Assembly (NCBI RefSeq): GCF_004138485.1
Contig: NZ_RYEV01000007.1
Span: 62,001 to 126,000 of the forward strand
Origin: Peristeroidobacter soli
Lineage (GTDB): Bacteria; Pseudomonadota; Gammaproteobacteria; Steroidobacterales; Steroidobacteraceae
Reading direction: 5' to 3'
Length of the DNA stretch: 64,000 nt
The notes beneath the pieces were generated by a model, which saw only the letters and a program-made list of their open reading frames with translations, did not search any database and was not told the DNA's origin. This document shows, in pieces, positions 25,428 to 36,892 of the stretch (the stretch's first letter is position 1; every line of letters begins with the position of its first letter). The position numbers were made by a program, and so were the translations under genes.

Positions 25428-26660
25428 ATGGATAACATCACCCACACCATTATCGGCACGCTGGTTGGTGAGGTTGCCGCGCGAGTCGCGCCCGGCCGGC
25501 GGAGCACGCTGCCGGCGACCACACGTCGCAACCTGTGCGTCACGCTGGCCGCGGTCGGCAGCAATCTGCCCGATGCCGATCTGTCGTATTCGTTCTTCGG
25601 CGGCAAGCTGAGTTACCTGCTGCATCATCGCGGCCACACGCACACGGTTTTGATAGCACTGCTGCTCGGCCTCGCGGCCCTCGCGGTCACACGCCGGTGG
25701 CTGCGACGGCGCGGTCTGCAAGCTTCATCGCCGGACTACGCGCTGCTGACCGCGATTCTGTTGTTCACTCCCTTGCTTCACATCGCAATGGACTTCAGCA
25801 ACAACTACGGCGTGCATCCATTCTGGCCGGTGGACAATCGCTGGTTCTACGGCGACTCGGTGTTCATCATCGAGCCGCTGTTCTGGGCCGCCTGCGCGCC
25901 GCTCGCTTTCATATTCAAGAGTCACGTCGCGCGATTCCTGGTGCTGCTGCTGATGGTCGCCGCCATCGCGCTGTGCTTCTTCAGCGGCATGGTGCCGCGA
26001 GCGCTGGCGGTCGTTTATGCATTGCTGGTCGTGGCGATGCTCTTGATCGGGCAACGGTCGCCGGCCCGCATTGCGCTCGCCGCCGGCGTCACAGTGTGGC
26101 TGGGGTCGACCGCGATGTTTGTCATCACGGCGAACATGGCGAGGTCGCGAGTCGATGCCCTCGCCGCTCAACAGTTTCCAGACGGCACGCTGCTCGATCG
26201 CATCGTCACGCCCATGCCTGTCAATCCGGCCTGCTGGGAAGTGATGATGTTACAAAAGGAAGCGGGCAACGCCATCGTGCGACGAGCGATGCTGACGATG
26301 ACTCCGGCGTGGCTGACGGCCGAGCGGTGTCTCAGCCGCAGCCTCGATCTCGAGATCACCGCGCCGCTCGTGCCCGTTCCCAAGGACAGCACGGCGCGGT
26401 TGAAATGGTATGGGCAGATCAGCACGCCCATCGTGCGACTCGTCGATCTCGCGCGCACTCACTGTGACGCGGCCGCCGCGTTCCGCTTCATCCGCATGCC
26501 CTGGCTCGCGACCACCCAGGACGGGCTGGTGCTCGGCGACCTGCGCTATGACCGCGAACCGGAGTTGGGTTTCGCGGAGATCGTCATCGCCGATCAACCC
26601 AACTGTCCGCGATTCGTGCCGAACTGGGTCGAGCCGAGGCGCGACCTGTTGGGCTACTGA
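25428..26660 (+). CDS. YdjM/YbcI-like membrane-bound metal-dependent hydrolase
   Basis: A 410-residue protein of the LexA-induced YdjM/YbcI family (PF04307). The N-terminal histidine-rich signature is present (MDNITHTIIG, SNLPDADLSY, LLHHRGHTHTVL, LLHIAMDFSNNYG), followed by several membrane segments (about residues 55-75, 110-130, 165-250) and a soluble C-terminal part. I start at ATG 25428 because the conserved MDNITHT begins there. It converges with the next gene (7-nt overlap). The biological role of this family is not established. Confidence 0.85.
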   Translation: MDNITHTIIGTLVGEVAARVAPGRRSTLPATTRRNLCVTLAAVGSNLPDADLSYSFFGGKLSYLLHHRGHTHTVLIALLLGLAALAVTRRWLRRRGLQASSPDYALLTAILLFTPLLHIAMDFSNNYGVHPFWPVDNRWFYGDSVFIIEPLFWAACAPLAFIFKSHVARFLVLLLMVAAIALCFFSGMVPRALAVVYALLVVAMLLIGQRSPARIALAAGVTVWLGSTAMFVITANMARSRVDALAAQQFPDGTLLDRIVTPMPVNPACWEVMMLQKEAGNAIVRRAMLTMTPAWLTAERCLSRSLDLEITAPLVPVPKDSTARLKWYGQISTPIVRLVDLARTHCDAAAAFRFIRMPWLATTQDGLVLGDLRYDREPELGFAEIVIADQPNCPRFVPNWVEPRRDLLGY

Positions 26661-27049
26661 CGCTTGGCCGTGAACGTGCCTTCACCGAACTGACCGAACA
26701 CCGCCTTGCCGGTGATGGTGTCGCCGGCCACCGTGCCGGTGTAGTCGAGCTTCAGATCGGTACCCTGGATATTGATGGTGAAGTCGAACGCCACCGCCTC
26801 ACCGTTGACTTTACCCGTGTAGTCGACGCTGCCGGCCTGACCGGTAATCGTGCCGGCCAGCGCTGAACCGGTCTGGCGCACGGTCATGCGCGCGTCCTGT
26901 GCCCCCATCTGGCTCTCCGTGGTCAGCAACCAATTGCCGCTGAGATCCGCGGCCTTCAGCGCCGGCGCGGGTGATTGGTTCGGAGTGCTGGCGCAGGCCC
27001 CCAGTACAGTGGCGACGGCTGCAACCATCCATGCTCGTGTCTTATTCAT
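26654..27049 (-). CDS. Small lipoprotein, hypothetical
   Basis: A 131-residue lipoprotein with lipobox VLGA-C, then a Gly/Thr-rich beta domain with repeating elements (LSGNWLLTTESQ, SALAGTITGQAGSVDYTGKV, LKLDYTGTVAGDTITGKAVF). The alternating pattern suggests a small lipocalin-like beta-barrel. The ATG at 27049 is preceded by GGGAGC; the open frame extends upstream without a second signal. No specific function can be assigned. Confidence 0.78.
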   Translation of the reverse strand: MNKTRAWMVAAVATVLGACASTPNQSPAPALKAADLSGNWLLTTESQMGAQDARMTVRQTGSALAGTITGQAGSVDYTGKVNGEAVAFDFTINIQGTDLKLDYTGTVAGDTITGKAVFGQFGEGTFTAKRQ

Positions 27050-27262
27050 TGCTTTGCTCCCTTCGGTTCGAGCCTGGAGCATAGCCGACGGCATGCGCCG
27101 ACGAATGTCATTCGGTAACAACCCGGTCAAGAATCGGGCAAAGTTTTGTCAGTTCGATCCGACATGTGTGCCTAACAGAAAAGTCAGCATACTGTCAGAA
27201 GAAGTTGGATAAGCTTCGGCCGTCTCAAGCCCAGCCCTCCATTGCATAGCCAGGTGTCATCC

Positions 27263-27736
27263 ATGAATCGAGTGCTTCGTTCCGCCGTGTTCGCGACCCT
27301 GCTGGCCCCCGCCCTCGCGCTGGTGGCGGCCCAGGCCTCCGAGCCGGCCAACGTCAAAGAGCTGCAGAAGGCCCGTCACGATCACTATCACGAGCTCGGC
27401 GACTCCTTCAAAGTGATCCGCGATCAGATCAAGACCGACAAACCGGACCTGGCCGCCATCAAGACCGCCGCGAAAGTGGTGAACGATGCCTCGGTCAATC
27501 AGGAGAAGTGGTTCCCGGCGGGCTCCGGTCCGGAAGCCGGCAAGACCCAGGCCAAGGCCGAGATCTGGAGCAAGCCGGCCGAGTTCAAGACCGCGATGAA
27601 GAATTTCGCCGACGCCGCGCCGAAGCTGCAGACCGCCGCCAACAGCGGTGACGTCGCGGCCATCAAGGGCGCGTTCGCCGACACCGGCAAGACCTGCAAG
27701 GGTTGCCACGAGACGTTCCGCGCCGAAGAGCACTGA
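27263..27736 (+). CDS. Cytochrome c (c'/c556 type)
   Basis: A 157-residue periplasmic cytochrome with a signal peptide cleaved near AQASEP and a single C-terminal haem motif CKGCH (residues about 147-151, followed by ETFRAEEH). The late haem motif after a four-helix region is the class II cytochrome c'/c556 layout. It would carry electrons or bind small ligands in the periplasm. ATG 27263 begins the signal peptide. A strong terminator follows, so it is probably a single-gene transcript. Confidence 0.9.
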   Translation: MNRVLRSAVFATLLAPALALVAAQASEPANVKELQKARHDHYHELGDSFKVIRDQIKTDKPDLAAIKTAAKVVNDASVNQEKWFPAGSGPEAGKTQAKAEIWSKPAEFKTAMKNFADAAPKLQTAANSGDVAAIKGAFADTGKTCKGCHETFRAEEH

Positions 27737-27759
27737 TCGATTCGTTGACTGATCCTCGG

Positions 27760-27800
27760 CACGCCCGGGCAAGCGACAGCTGCCCGGGCGTGTTTGTTTG
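27760..27800 (+). terminator. Rho-independent terminator after cytochrome gene
   Basis: A perfect 12-bp stem (CACGCCCGGGCA / TGCCCGGGCGTG) with a 9-nt loop is followed immediately by GTTTGTTTGT. It is 23 nt past the cytochrome stop and is the clearest intrinsic terminator in the window. Confidence 0.88.
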
Positions 27801-27848
27801 TACCGCCAGCTCCGAGCCGGCGCGACCGGACCTCATGATCGTTCGCGA

Positions 27849-27968
27849 ATGGCGAGGTCGAGCACCTCGCACCAGAGCTCACGAGTATCCGAGGCCGTCG
27901 CCACGCTGAGCGACTACGATCAGACAGTGCAGCACTACGAAGTGCTGGAAGATGTGATGCCCGAATAG
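27849..27968 (+). CDS. Possible 39-residue small ORF
   Basis: An ATG-to-TAG frame with protein-like composition (MARSSTSHQSSRVSEAVATL, then a Tyr/Glu/Val-rich tail). It lies after the cytochrome terminator and runs 34 nt into the 3' end of the convergent PaiB-like gene. No Shine-Dalgarno is visible. It may be chance. Confidence 0.2.
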   Translation: MARSSTSHQSSRVSEAVATLSDYDQTVQHYEVLEDVMPE

Positions 27969-28585
27969 GCGTGCTCCATCGCCGATGCCAGCTCCTCACG
28001 CCCTCTCTCCTCCAACGCGCTCACCGTGCCCTCGAAATCTCGCGGCTCCCGATTCTGACTGAGCTTTCGCTTACCCTCGACGCGTGTAAGCTCGACTTCA
28101 ATCCCAACGATGTGACTCAACTGCTCCGCGATGTAATCCTCGGGCGCATCGGTCATCTTCCAAGGCCGCGGCTCACCCGCCTCATGAGCACGGGTCAACC
28201 GCGCCACCACGCCTCGAACGAACTTCTCGTCGTCACGCACGTGAATGCGCCCATGCGCATGCACGACCTCATAATTCCAGGTCGGCACGTGGCGATGTGT
28301 TTCCTGTTTGGTCGGATACCAGTTGGGCGAGATGTAACCCTGCGCTCCCCGGAATACCACCAACACTTCGGCCCCATCATCGACCTCGCGCCAGATCGGA
28401 TTGGCGCGGGCCACGTGCGCCAGCAGCGTGCCGAAAGCCCCTCGCCCCTCATCCAGAAGGAACGGCAGATGATTGGCTTCGAGGCCGCTGGGCGTGTGCG
28501 TGACCAGCATGCCCAGCGGATGCTCGCGCATCAGGCGAAACAGTTCCGCTGGCCTGGATTCGGCAAATTTCTCTGGCAGATACAT
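27935..28585 (-). CDS. PaiB-family FMN-binding regulator
   Basis: A 216-residue PaiB-like protein with a split-barrel FMN-binding fold. Family features are the opening MYLPEKFAE, GMLVTHTPSGLEANHLPFLL, the FRGAQGYISPNWYPTK segment and TWNYEVVHAHGRIHV. Bacillus PaiB is a negative regulator of sporulation and protease genes; in other bacteria the role is unclear. It starts 7 nt after the stop of the winged-helix/TPR regulator gene and should be co-transcribed with it. Confidence 0.9.
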   Translation of the reverse strand: MYLPEKFAESRPAELFRLMREHPLGMLVTHTPSGLEANHLPFLLDEGRGAFGTLLAHVARANPIWREVDDGAEVLVVFRGAQGYISPNWYPTKQETHRHVPTWNYEVVHAHGRIHVRDDEKFVRGVVARLTRAHEAGEPRPWKMTDAPEDYIAEQLSHIVGIEVELTRVEGKRKLSQNREPRDFEGTVSALEERGREELASAMEHAYSGITSSSTS

Positions 28586-28592
28586 AGACCGT

Positions 28593-30179
28593 TTACCTGA
28601 ACCCCAACTCTCCCAACGCCCGATCCAACCGCGCGCGCATCGGCTCGGACTTCATGGGAAACGATTGAAAGAAAACTTCGCGCGTGAGTCCATCATTGCG
28701 CTGACGCACGTTATCCGCCCAGAAGGCAGCGCGGGTGGTGTCGCCGGTGAGCGTATGAGCGGCGGCGGCGATGACGCGAATCAGCACATGCGCGCCGGGC
28801 GAGCGAGCGCCGCGTTCGGCCCAGTGAGCGGCCTGGTCATCTTCATTCGCGGCCAGGTGAGTGAGCGCGCGCGTTGCGAGCATGGCGTAATGCAGTGGGT
28901 CGAGCGGGCTCAGGCGCATGGCCAGATCGACGTGCTCGCGACCATCGAGGGCCTTCCCCGACAGCGCCTCCGTCCAGGCGCGAGCGTAGATGCCTTGCGC
29001 ATAGTGAGGACTGATATCGGTCGCGCGTTCCAGCCAGCTCAAGCTGCTGTCGAGATCGCCTTCCAGCCAATAAGTCCGGCCCATGGTGAAGTTGACGAAG
29101 GGATCGAACGGATCGAGCTCCAGGCCGCGCTCGGCGAAACGGCGAGCCTGAGCGATCGCGCCCGGAATATCGTCCGTGTAGTGCATGAATGCACTTTGGA
29201 AATGAACGAATGACAGCCCGGCGTTCGCGCGAGCGAACGTGGCATCCAATCCCACGGCGCGCTGGAACAGATTCATCGCGGCGCCGTTGTCGACGCGATT
29301 GAATCGATACAAGTGCTGCAGGCCCAGATGATACGCCGACCACGCATCGAGATTCTCAACGGCGGCGAGCCGTGCGAGCGACGCTTCGTGGAATGGAATG
29401 CGGATCTCGAGCGCCATGAGCACCTGGGAGCGAATCTGCTCACGCATCGCGTGCACATCGTCGATCCGGCCGGAGAAGCGATCGGCCCAGACAACCGAAC
29501 CGTCGCTGGTATCCACCAACTCGACCAGCACAACCAGCCGATCCGCGGCGACCTCGACCGTGCCTGACAGGCAATACCGCACGCCAAGCAACCGCCCGAT
29601 ATCACCAAAATCCGCCTCCGGCGCACGCAGGCGGAAAGAAGATCCGCGAGCAGTGACGAGCAGCCAGCGCAATCGGGCCAGATCGGTGATCAGCTCATCC
29701 GGCAGAGCGCTGGCCAACGCGGCGTACCGCTCATCGCCGGCGACGTAACGAAACGGCAGCACCGCGAGCGAGGGCCGGGACATTCGGTCGAGGCGGTGAA
29801 CCATATCTGCCAGACCGGGATCTGGCTCACACGATTCAATGGCTGGCAGCGGCGCCGACACCGCAGCGCGCGCGGCCCGCGCCTTGGCCACGAAACGATA
29901 GCCGTGACCATGCAGAGTTTTGATGTATTTCTGTGACTTGCCGTCGTCGCCGAGCGCCTGGCGAGCGGTCTTCACCCGGCTCGCGACCGCCGCCTCCGAG
30001 ATCACGCGACCGTCCCAGATCTTTTCGATGATTTCATCCTTGGAAACCGCCCGTTCGCCGTTTTCCACCAGCAGCGCCAGCAGAGCGAACACCTGCGGTT
30101 CGAGGCCCACGACCGCGCCGTGCGCCCGCAGCTCGACGGTCGCCAGATCCAGCTCGAACTGATCGAAGGTGTAGAGCAT
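28593..30179 (-). CDS. Winged-helix/TPR transcriptional regulator (CadC/HilA-like)
   Basis: A 528-residue protein with an OmpR-type winged-helix domain at residues 1-100 (VSKDEIIEKIWDGRVISEAA; KTLHGHGYRFVAKA), a TolB-like or cyclase-associated middle domain (SLAVLPFRYVAGDERYAAL; RYCLSGTVEVAADRLVV) and C-terminal TPR-like helices (about 290-500). There is no membrane segment, so it resembles HilA-type cytoplasmic regulators more than CadC. I start at ATG 30179, where the conserved TFDQFELDL region begins. It is divergent from a small tautomerase gene and upstream of the PaiB-like gene. Confidence 0.88.
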   Translation of the reverse strand: MLYTFDQFELDLATVELRAHGAVVGLEPQVFALLALLVENGERAVSKDEIIEKIWDGRVISEAAVASRVKTARQALGDDGKSQKYIKTLHGHGYRFVAKARAARAAVSAPLPAIESCEPDPGLADMVHRLDRMSRPSLAVLPFRYVAGDERYAALASALPDELITDLARLRWLLVTARGSSFRLRAPEADFGDIGRLLGVRYCLSGTVEVAADRLVVLVELVDTSDGSVVWADRFSGRIDDVHAMREQIRSQVLMALEIRIPFHEASLARLAAVENLDAWSAYHLGLQHLYRFNRVDNGAAMNLFQRAVGLDATFARANAGLSFVHFQSAFMHYTDDIPGAIAQARRFAERGLELDPFDPFVNFTMGRTYWLEGDLDSSLSWLERATDISPHYAQGIYARAWTEALSGKALDGREHVDLAMRLSPLDPLHYAMLATRALTHLAANEDDQAAHWAERGARSPGAHVLIRVIAAAAHTLTGDTTRAAFWADNVRQRNDGLTREVFFQSFPMKSEPMRARLDRALGELGFR

Positions 30180-30325
30180 GGCGCGACAAGGATACGGCAC
30201 CCCCTGGATTTACAACAATCTCCAGGATTTCTGCATGCCGTCTGCAAGCTTCGCCGGCTTCGGCGTGACACGATTTCCTCACTGGCCCCGGAATCGTCCG
30301 CCCAGACCAACGTCAGGAGATGAAC

Positions 30326-30550
30326 ATGCCGCTCGTTACCATCGATGTGATCAAAGACGTTTTCACACCTTCGCAGAAGAAGGACCTGATCGCCAAAGTC
30401 ACCGAAGCGATGATCGCCGTGGAAGGCGAGAACATGCGCCCCGTCACGTGGGTTCGTATCAACGAGTTCGAGGGGGGCGATTGGGCCATCGGCGGCAAGG
30501 CATTGAGGGCCGCCGATGTTCACGCACTGGCGGCAGGCAAGGCCGCCTAG
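30326..30550 (+). CDS. 4-oxalocrotonate tautomerase-like protein
   Basis: A 74-residue tautomerase-superfamily protein. The mature protein begins with the catalytic proline ([14 protein letters not shown]), followed by the family helix [28 protein letters not shown] precedes the ATG at 30326. Such proteins form oligomers and catalyse keto-enol tautomerisation of small acids; the substrate is unknown. It is divergent from the winged-helix/TPR regulator gene, which may control it. Confidence 0.85.
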   Translation: MPLVTIDVIKDVFTPSQKKDLIAKVTEAMIAVEGENMRPVTWVRINEFEGGDWAIGGKALRAADVHALAAGKAA

Positions 30551-30562
30551 ACCGTCGACATT

Positions 30563-31447
30563 TCAATGAGGCTCGAAGACAAATCGCAACGTGTCGGTCA
30601 CCGCGCGGGCCGGCACGGTCATGTGGCCTTCTTCCTCATACCTCCGGAAGCGCGTCCGTAGACCGTAGCCGGAGAGTTGTTCCATACGGTGCGCAAAGGA
30701 CTCCGCACCGTATGGATCGTCGTCGACATCGCGGCCGCCAACGACTACCAACAGACGACTCGTCTTGCCAACCTTTCCGCTCGTGAGCCGCTCGGCGAAG
30801 GCGCGCTCCTCAGCAAGCACGCCCTGTTCATTCCATTCCAACGACGGGCTCGCCGCGACGATCGACTCGAACGCCTGCGGCCGCGAATACAGCGTGTGAA
30901 GCGCGAGCAGCCCACCGAGTGAATGACCGAACAGGGACTGCCTGTTCAGATCGATTTTGTAGCGCTTGCCGATTTCCGTGCGCAATCTGCCGGTGAGGAA
31001 ATCGAGGAACATATCCCACCCGCCACTCTTGTATTTCGCCAGACCCCGCCACCGCGCCGGCGGCGGGTCCAGCATCGGCATGGTGTAATCGTTGAGACGC
31101 CGCAGGTCATACGCCTGGTCAGTCGGATAACCGACGCCGACGACGATGGACTTGCCGAGCTCAAACCGTTCCTGAATCCGCCGCGCCTCCGCAAAGCCGG
31201 CGAAGGATGCGTTGCCGTCCAACACATACAACACGGGATAGCCATCGGCCGGCGGTTCGGCCGCGGGATAGGAAACGAAAATGCGATAGACCTCGCCGCC
31301 CTCCGATGTCATATCCCACATGTGTGTCGATGGCATCGTGTAAGCAGGCGCAGCCGCTGTCGATGTTTGCTCGGCCTGGACCGATAACGCCGCCAATACA
31401 ATCGCCACCATCGATACAACCCGCGCCAACAAGCTCGGATGAATCAT
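30563..31447 (-). CDS. Secreted alpha/beta-hydrolase esterase (EstD/IroE-like)
   Basis: A 294-residue exported esterase with a signal peptide (VVSMVAIVLAALSVQAEQ) and a catalytic GHSLGG (FGHSLGGLLALHTLYS). The acid Asp is probably within VGGRDVDDDPYG and the His within EEGHMTVPA. It belongs to the putative esterase family (PF00756) that includes siderophore esterases and S-formylglutathione hydrolase-like enzymes. It starts at ATG 31447, where the signal begins. A second PF00756 esterase gene lies 153 nt upstream in the same direction. Confidence 0.85.
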   Translation of the reverse strand: MIHPSLLARVVSMVAIVLAALSVQAEQTSTAAAPAYTMPSTHMWDMTSEGGEVYRIFVSYPAAEPPADGYPVLYVLDGNASFAGFAEARRIQERFELGKSIVVGVGYPTDQAYDLRRLNDYTMPMLDPPPARWRGLAKYKSGGWDMFLDFLTGRLRTEIGKRYKIDLNRQSLFGHSLGGLLALHTLYSRPQAFESIVAASPSLEWNEQGVLAEERAFAERLTSGKVGKTSRLLVVVGGRDVDDDPYGAESFAHRMEQLSGYGLRTRFRRYEEEGHMTVPARAVTDTLRFVFEPH

Positions 31448-31600
31448 TGCCTTCGCCCTGCGTCCGCCTGATACACGATGGAACCGCGTCGCGCCGGTCG
31501 GCGCCACGGCGACGGCGGGTAGCGAAGGGAATATTTCGGGTAAGCGAGCTGGGAACGTCGGACCGACGGCCGCGTTACCGTTGATGGCTGCCCGGTGCCA

Positions 31601-33810
<2,210 letters not shown>

Positions 33811-33814
33811 CACG

Positions 33815-34594
33815 TCATGCATCGAGCGCCCTCAGCATTCTGCCGATTGCGAAATGACGATAGCTGAATAGCACCAGCGAGCGGATCTCGCGCCAGTTCG
33901 CGTCCTTCGTGACATCGACTGCGATCCAGCCGTTATGCCCGAGATAAGCGGGAATGCTGAAGCTGTCGTCGCGAATCAGCAGCGCTTGCTGATCGACACC
34001 GACCCAGAACGCGAGCTGCAGCTTGCGATCCGCTCGATAGCAGTACGCCTGCGCAAACACTTTCTTGCCCGCGCGCCACACCGGGTTGCCAAATTGTTTG
34101 TCTTCAGTCGTCTCGGGCAGTGAGAAACAGATGGCACGCAGTTCCTTCAGCACCGCCAACGCGCGCTTGGACTGCATCGGGTCGACGTCTTCCGGTTTCA
34201 GCGTCGCGGCGGGCGGCGTGATCTCGATGGTTGCGCCGAGCGACTTCGTCAGCGCTGCCGGCGCGACTTTCGTATACGCCTCGCGCACCAGCCTTGCGAC
34301 CGTCTTCCAGGAAATGCCCTTGTCCAGATTGACCCCCAGCCAGCCGCGGGGGCCCACATAGGGCGGCACGAAGAAATGCTTCGACTCCTGCTTCACATAG
34401 TGAGCCTGCGCACCTTCAGGCGCGTTCAGCCACAACGCGATCCGGCCGTCGCCGTGATGATTGATGACATAGCTCGCGAAGGTCTTGCCCTTCACCCGGA
34501 AATCGGGCGAGCCGTGCGAAAGCACTTCTTCGGTCTCGGGAAACCACAGGCAAATCTCGCGGACCGCCTGGTTGATATCTTTTTTCTTGGCCAT
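33815..34594 (-). CDS. Tandem MmcQ/YjbR-domain protein
   Basis: A 259-residue protein made of two MmcQ/YjbR domains. Domain 1, residues about 8-120, shows FPETEEVLSHGSPDFRVKGK and GPRGWLGVNLDKG. Domain 2, residues about 150-255, shows LPETTEDKQFGNPVWRAGKK and GHNGWIAVDV. Most family members have one domain. MmcQ/YjbR proteins are annotated as DNA-binding from fold similarity only. The region between 34594 and the glycosyltransferase start is a short divergent promoter region. Confidence 0.82.
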   Translation of the reverse strand: MAKKKDINQAVREICLWFPETEEVLSHGSPDFRVKGKTFASYVINHHGDGRIALWLNAPEGAQAHYVKQESKHFFVPPYVGPRGWLGVNLDKGISWKTVARLVREAYTKVAPAALTKSLGATIEITPPAATLKPEDVDPMQSKRALAVLKELRAICFSLPETTEDKQFGNPVWRAGKKVFAQAYCYRADRKLQLAFWVGVDQQALLIRDDSFSIPAYLGHNGWIAVDVTKDANWREIRSLVLFSYRHFAIGRMLRALDA

Positions 34595-34702
34595 GGAGCG
34601 AGCCGTTCTCCGGCGTGATGAGAATATACCGCAGCCGGGGGCTTGCAGGAAGGCCCGCGGCGTGACGCAGTATCGCCGGCCTTGCCGTCAGGAGGCCGTG
34701 AC

Positions 34703-35914
34703 ATGCGCATACTTTTGAGCACATTCGGATCGCGTGGAGACGTTCAACCTTTACTCGCACTTGCCGTCGCATTACGCACCCTCGGTGCCGATGCCCGCGT
34801 ATGTGCGCCTCCGGATGAGGAGTTTGTAAGACTTTTCGCTGACGCCGGCGTGCCGCTGTTGCCTGCCTTCAGATCGGTGCGCGATTGGATCAAGGAGATG
34901 TTGCCGAAGCGCGCGACGATATCCCTGCCTGAGGTCGCTGCAAAAGTGATGGCGGCTCAGTACGGAGCGATCGACGCAGCCGCTCAGGGATGCGATCTGA
35001 TCGTAGCGACCGGCCTTTTCTCCTCCGTGTCCGCCGCGCGGTCTGTTGCTGAGAAGCTGGGCATACGTTACGTGCACGCCGCCTATTGCCCGTTGTTTCT
35101 TCCGTCGCCGTATCAGCGGCCGTTTGAGTATCCAACTCATCCCCTGCCGCGTGACGTAACAGACAATCAAGTGCTGTGGGATAGAGACGTGCAGGTGATG
35201 AACGAACTGTTCGGCGGCGGGCTCAACGCCCTGCGCGCTTCGGTCGGTTTGCCGGGGGTCGACAACGTTCGCGATTACTGTCACGGCGATCGGGTATTGC
35301 TCGCTGCCGATCCCGTGCTCGCGCCGTGGCGCCGGCCCGCGACGCTCGATGTCGTGCAGACTGGCGCGTGGATCTTGCCGGACGCACGGCCGCTTCCTTC
35401 TGATCTGCTGGCATTCCTCGAAGCCGGTGCGCCGCCCGTGTATGTGGGGCTTGGGAGCCTTCCCGCGCCGAAGGACTTTGCTCGCATGGCCATCGATGTC
35501 GTACGAACTCAAGGTCGTCGCGTGCTGTTGTCGCGTGGCTGGGCGGAACTCGCGTTGGTCGATGACAGTGAAGATTGCTTCATCCTCGGTGAGATCAACC
35601 AACAGGCTTTGTTTCCTCATGTAGCCGCTGTGATTCACCACGGCGGCGCCGGCACCACGACCGCCGCCGCCCGGGCCGGCGCGCCTCAAGTGATCGTGCC
35701 GCAGATCGGCGATCAACCGTTCTGGGGCGGCAGAGTGTGGGATCTGGGAATCGGCTCGGCCCATGATGGGCCGACGCCCACTGCGACCTCACTCTCCGCC
35801 GCTCTCGCGGCTGCATTGAGTGATGGCACTAGGGTGCGAGCGACTGCGGTCGCGGATACGATCATCAGTGACGGAGCGATGCGCGCGGCGCGATGGCTGC
35901 TTGAATCAAAATAG
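34703..35914 (+). CDS. GT1-family glycosyltransferase (UGT/MGT-like)
   Basis: A 403-residue glycosyltransferase of the GT-B fold, similar to sterol glucosyltransferases and macrolide glycosyltransferases. The N-terminal acceptor-domain signature (STFGSRGDVQPLLALAVAL) and C-terminal nucleotide-sugar-binding motif (FPHVAAVIHHGGAGTTTAAA, then GAPQVIVPQIGDQPFWG) are clear. It would transfer a sugar to a small lipophilic acceptor. Translation starts at ATG 34703 after AGGAGGCCG; the open frame reaches back to 34643. Confidence 0.9.
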   Translation: MRILLSTFGSRGDVQPLLALAVALRTLGADARVCAPPDEEFVRLFADAGVPLLPAFRSVRDWIKEMLPKRATISLPEVAAKVMAAQYGAIDAAAQGCDLIVATGLFSSVSAARSVAEKLGIRYVHAAYCPLFLPSPYQRPFEYPTHPLPRDVTDNQVLWDRDVQVMNELFGGGLNALRASVGLPGVDNVRDYCHGDRVLLAADPVLAPWRRPATLDVVQTGAWILPDARPLPSDLLAFLEAGAPPVYVGLGSLPAPKDFARMAIDVVRTQGRRVLLSRGWAELALVDDSEDCFILGEINQQALFPHVAAVIHHGGAGTTTAAARAGAPQVIVPQIGDQPFWGGRVWDLGIGSAHDGPTPTATSLSAALAAALSDGTRVRATAVADTIISDGAMRAARWLLESK

Positions 35915-35946
35915 TTAGCAAGGAGACGGCAGCGGGCCCGTGACAC

Positions 35947-36279
35947 TCACGCCCGCCAGCCGCCCACGACGATGATTCCCATCCCCACCAGCGAGACCGC
36001 CGCTCCGACGAGATCCCACGACGTGAGACGAACACCGTCGACCTTCCACAGCCATAACAACGCAACGGCGATATACACCCCGCCGTAAGCGGCATAGACG
36101 CGGCCCGCTGCGGCGGGGTGTAGCGAGAGGAGCCACGCGAACAATGCGAGACTCACTGCGGCGGGCACGAGCAACCAGGCCGAGGCGCCTTTCTTGAGCC
36201 AGAGATACGGCAAGTAACAACCGACGATCTCCGCGACGGCAGTGAGCACGAAGAGCAGAAAGGTCTTGGCGATCAGCAT
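35947..36279 (-). CDS. YnfA-family small membrane protein
   Basis: A 110-residue protein with four hydrophobic segments, the usual size for the YnfA/UPF0060 family. Family segments include [38 protein letters not shown] and [20 protein letters not shown]. YnfA has been linked to small multidrug resistance-type efflux. I start at ATG 36279, where the first membrane helix begins. The open frame extends to 36489, but the extra residues do not match the family and would overlap the thioesterase gene. Confidence 0.9.
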   Translation of the reverse strand: MLIAKTFLLFVLTAVAEIVGCYLPYLWLKKGASAWLLVPAAVSLALFAWLLSLHPAAAGRVYAAYGGVYIAVALLWLWKVDGVRLTSWDLVGAAVSLVGMGIIVVGGWRA

Positions 36280-36350
36280 GAGCAACCGCCCTCGGCACGA
36301 GCAGTCGTCGGATCGGATTTCATCGAGCGCCTCGTCTTGAAGTGCGACCG

Positions 36351-36776
36351 CTACGGCAACGCATAGCCCACGGTGGATTGCGCAATCGGCTGCTCTTCCG
36401 ACTCCTGCCACAATCGCACGTCGATCGTGGCCAGGCGCCTGCCGAGTTTGATCAACCGGGCATCGGCAACGATCGTTTGCCAGCGACACGCGCGCAGGAA
36501 GGCGACGTTCATCGAGTGTGTCACCGCCATGGCGACCGGGCCGATGTGAGCAAGCACGACCGCATAAGCTGCAACGTCGATCAACGCCATGAGCGCGGGG
36601 CCGGACACGATGTTGCCGGGCCGCGCCATCTCGGGGAGAGGCTGCAACGTGAGCTGCACGTGATTGGGCTTCACGAACGCCACTTCGCCCAAGGCGGGAC
36701 GCGCAGCGGCGGGGAATGCACCGTCGAGGAAGGCGGCGAGCCCGTCTCGATCGAAGAGTAGTTTGTGCTCGGTCAT
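36351..36776 (-). CDS. PaaI-like hotdog thioesterase
   Basis: A 141-residue single hotdog domain (4HBT/PaaI type), with a family core around [23 protein letters not shown] and [12 protein letters not shown]. Such enzymes hydrolyse acyl-CoA thioesters. It lies 71 nt upstream of ynfA on the same strand; no pathway context identifies the acyl group. It is divergent from the cytochrome P460-like gene. Confidence 0.85.
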   Translation of the reverse strand: MTEHKLLFDRDGLAAFLDGAFPAAARPALGEVAFVKPNHVQLTLQPLPEMARPGNIVSGPALMALIDVAAYAVVLAHIGPVAMAVTHSMNVAFLRACRWQTIVADARLIKLGRRLATIDVRLWQESEEQPIAQSTVGYALP

Positions 36777-36892
36777 GCGCTACGCATACCCACTTCGCGG
36801 ATACATTTGAGCCGGACTTTACTATAAAACCGCAACCGTCCCCGGTACGCTTTCCTCATCCACCCAGCCTCAGTGCCCGGTCAGGAGTTGTC

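Noticed and set aside
35947-36489. 180-codon version of the YnfA gene
   Set aside because: YnfA proteins are about 108 residues and the match starts at the ATG at 36279; the extension overlaps the thioesterase gene.
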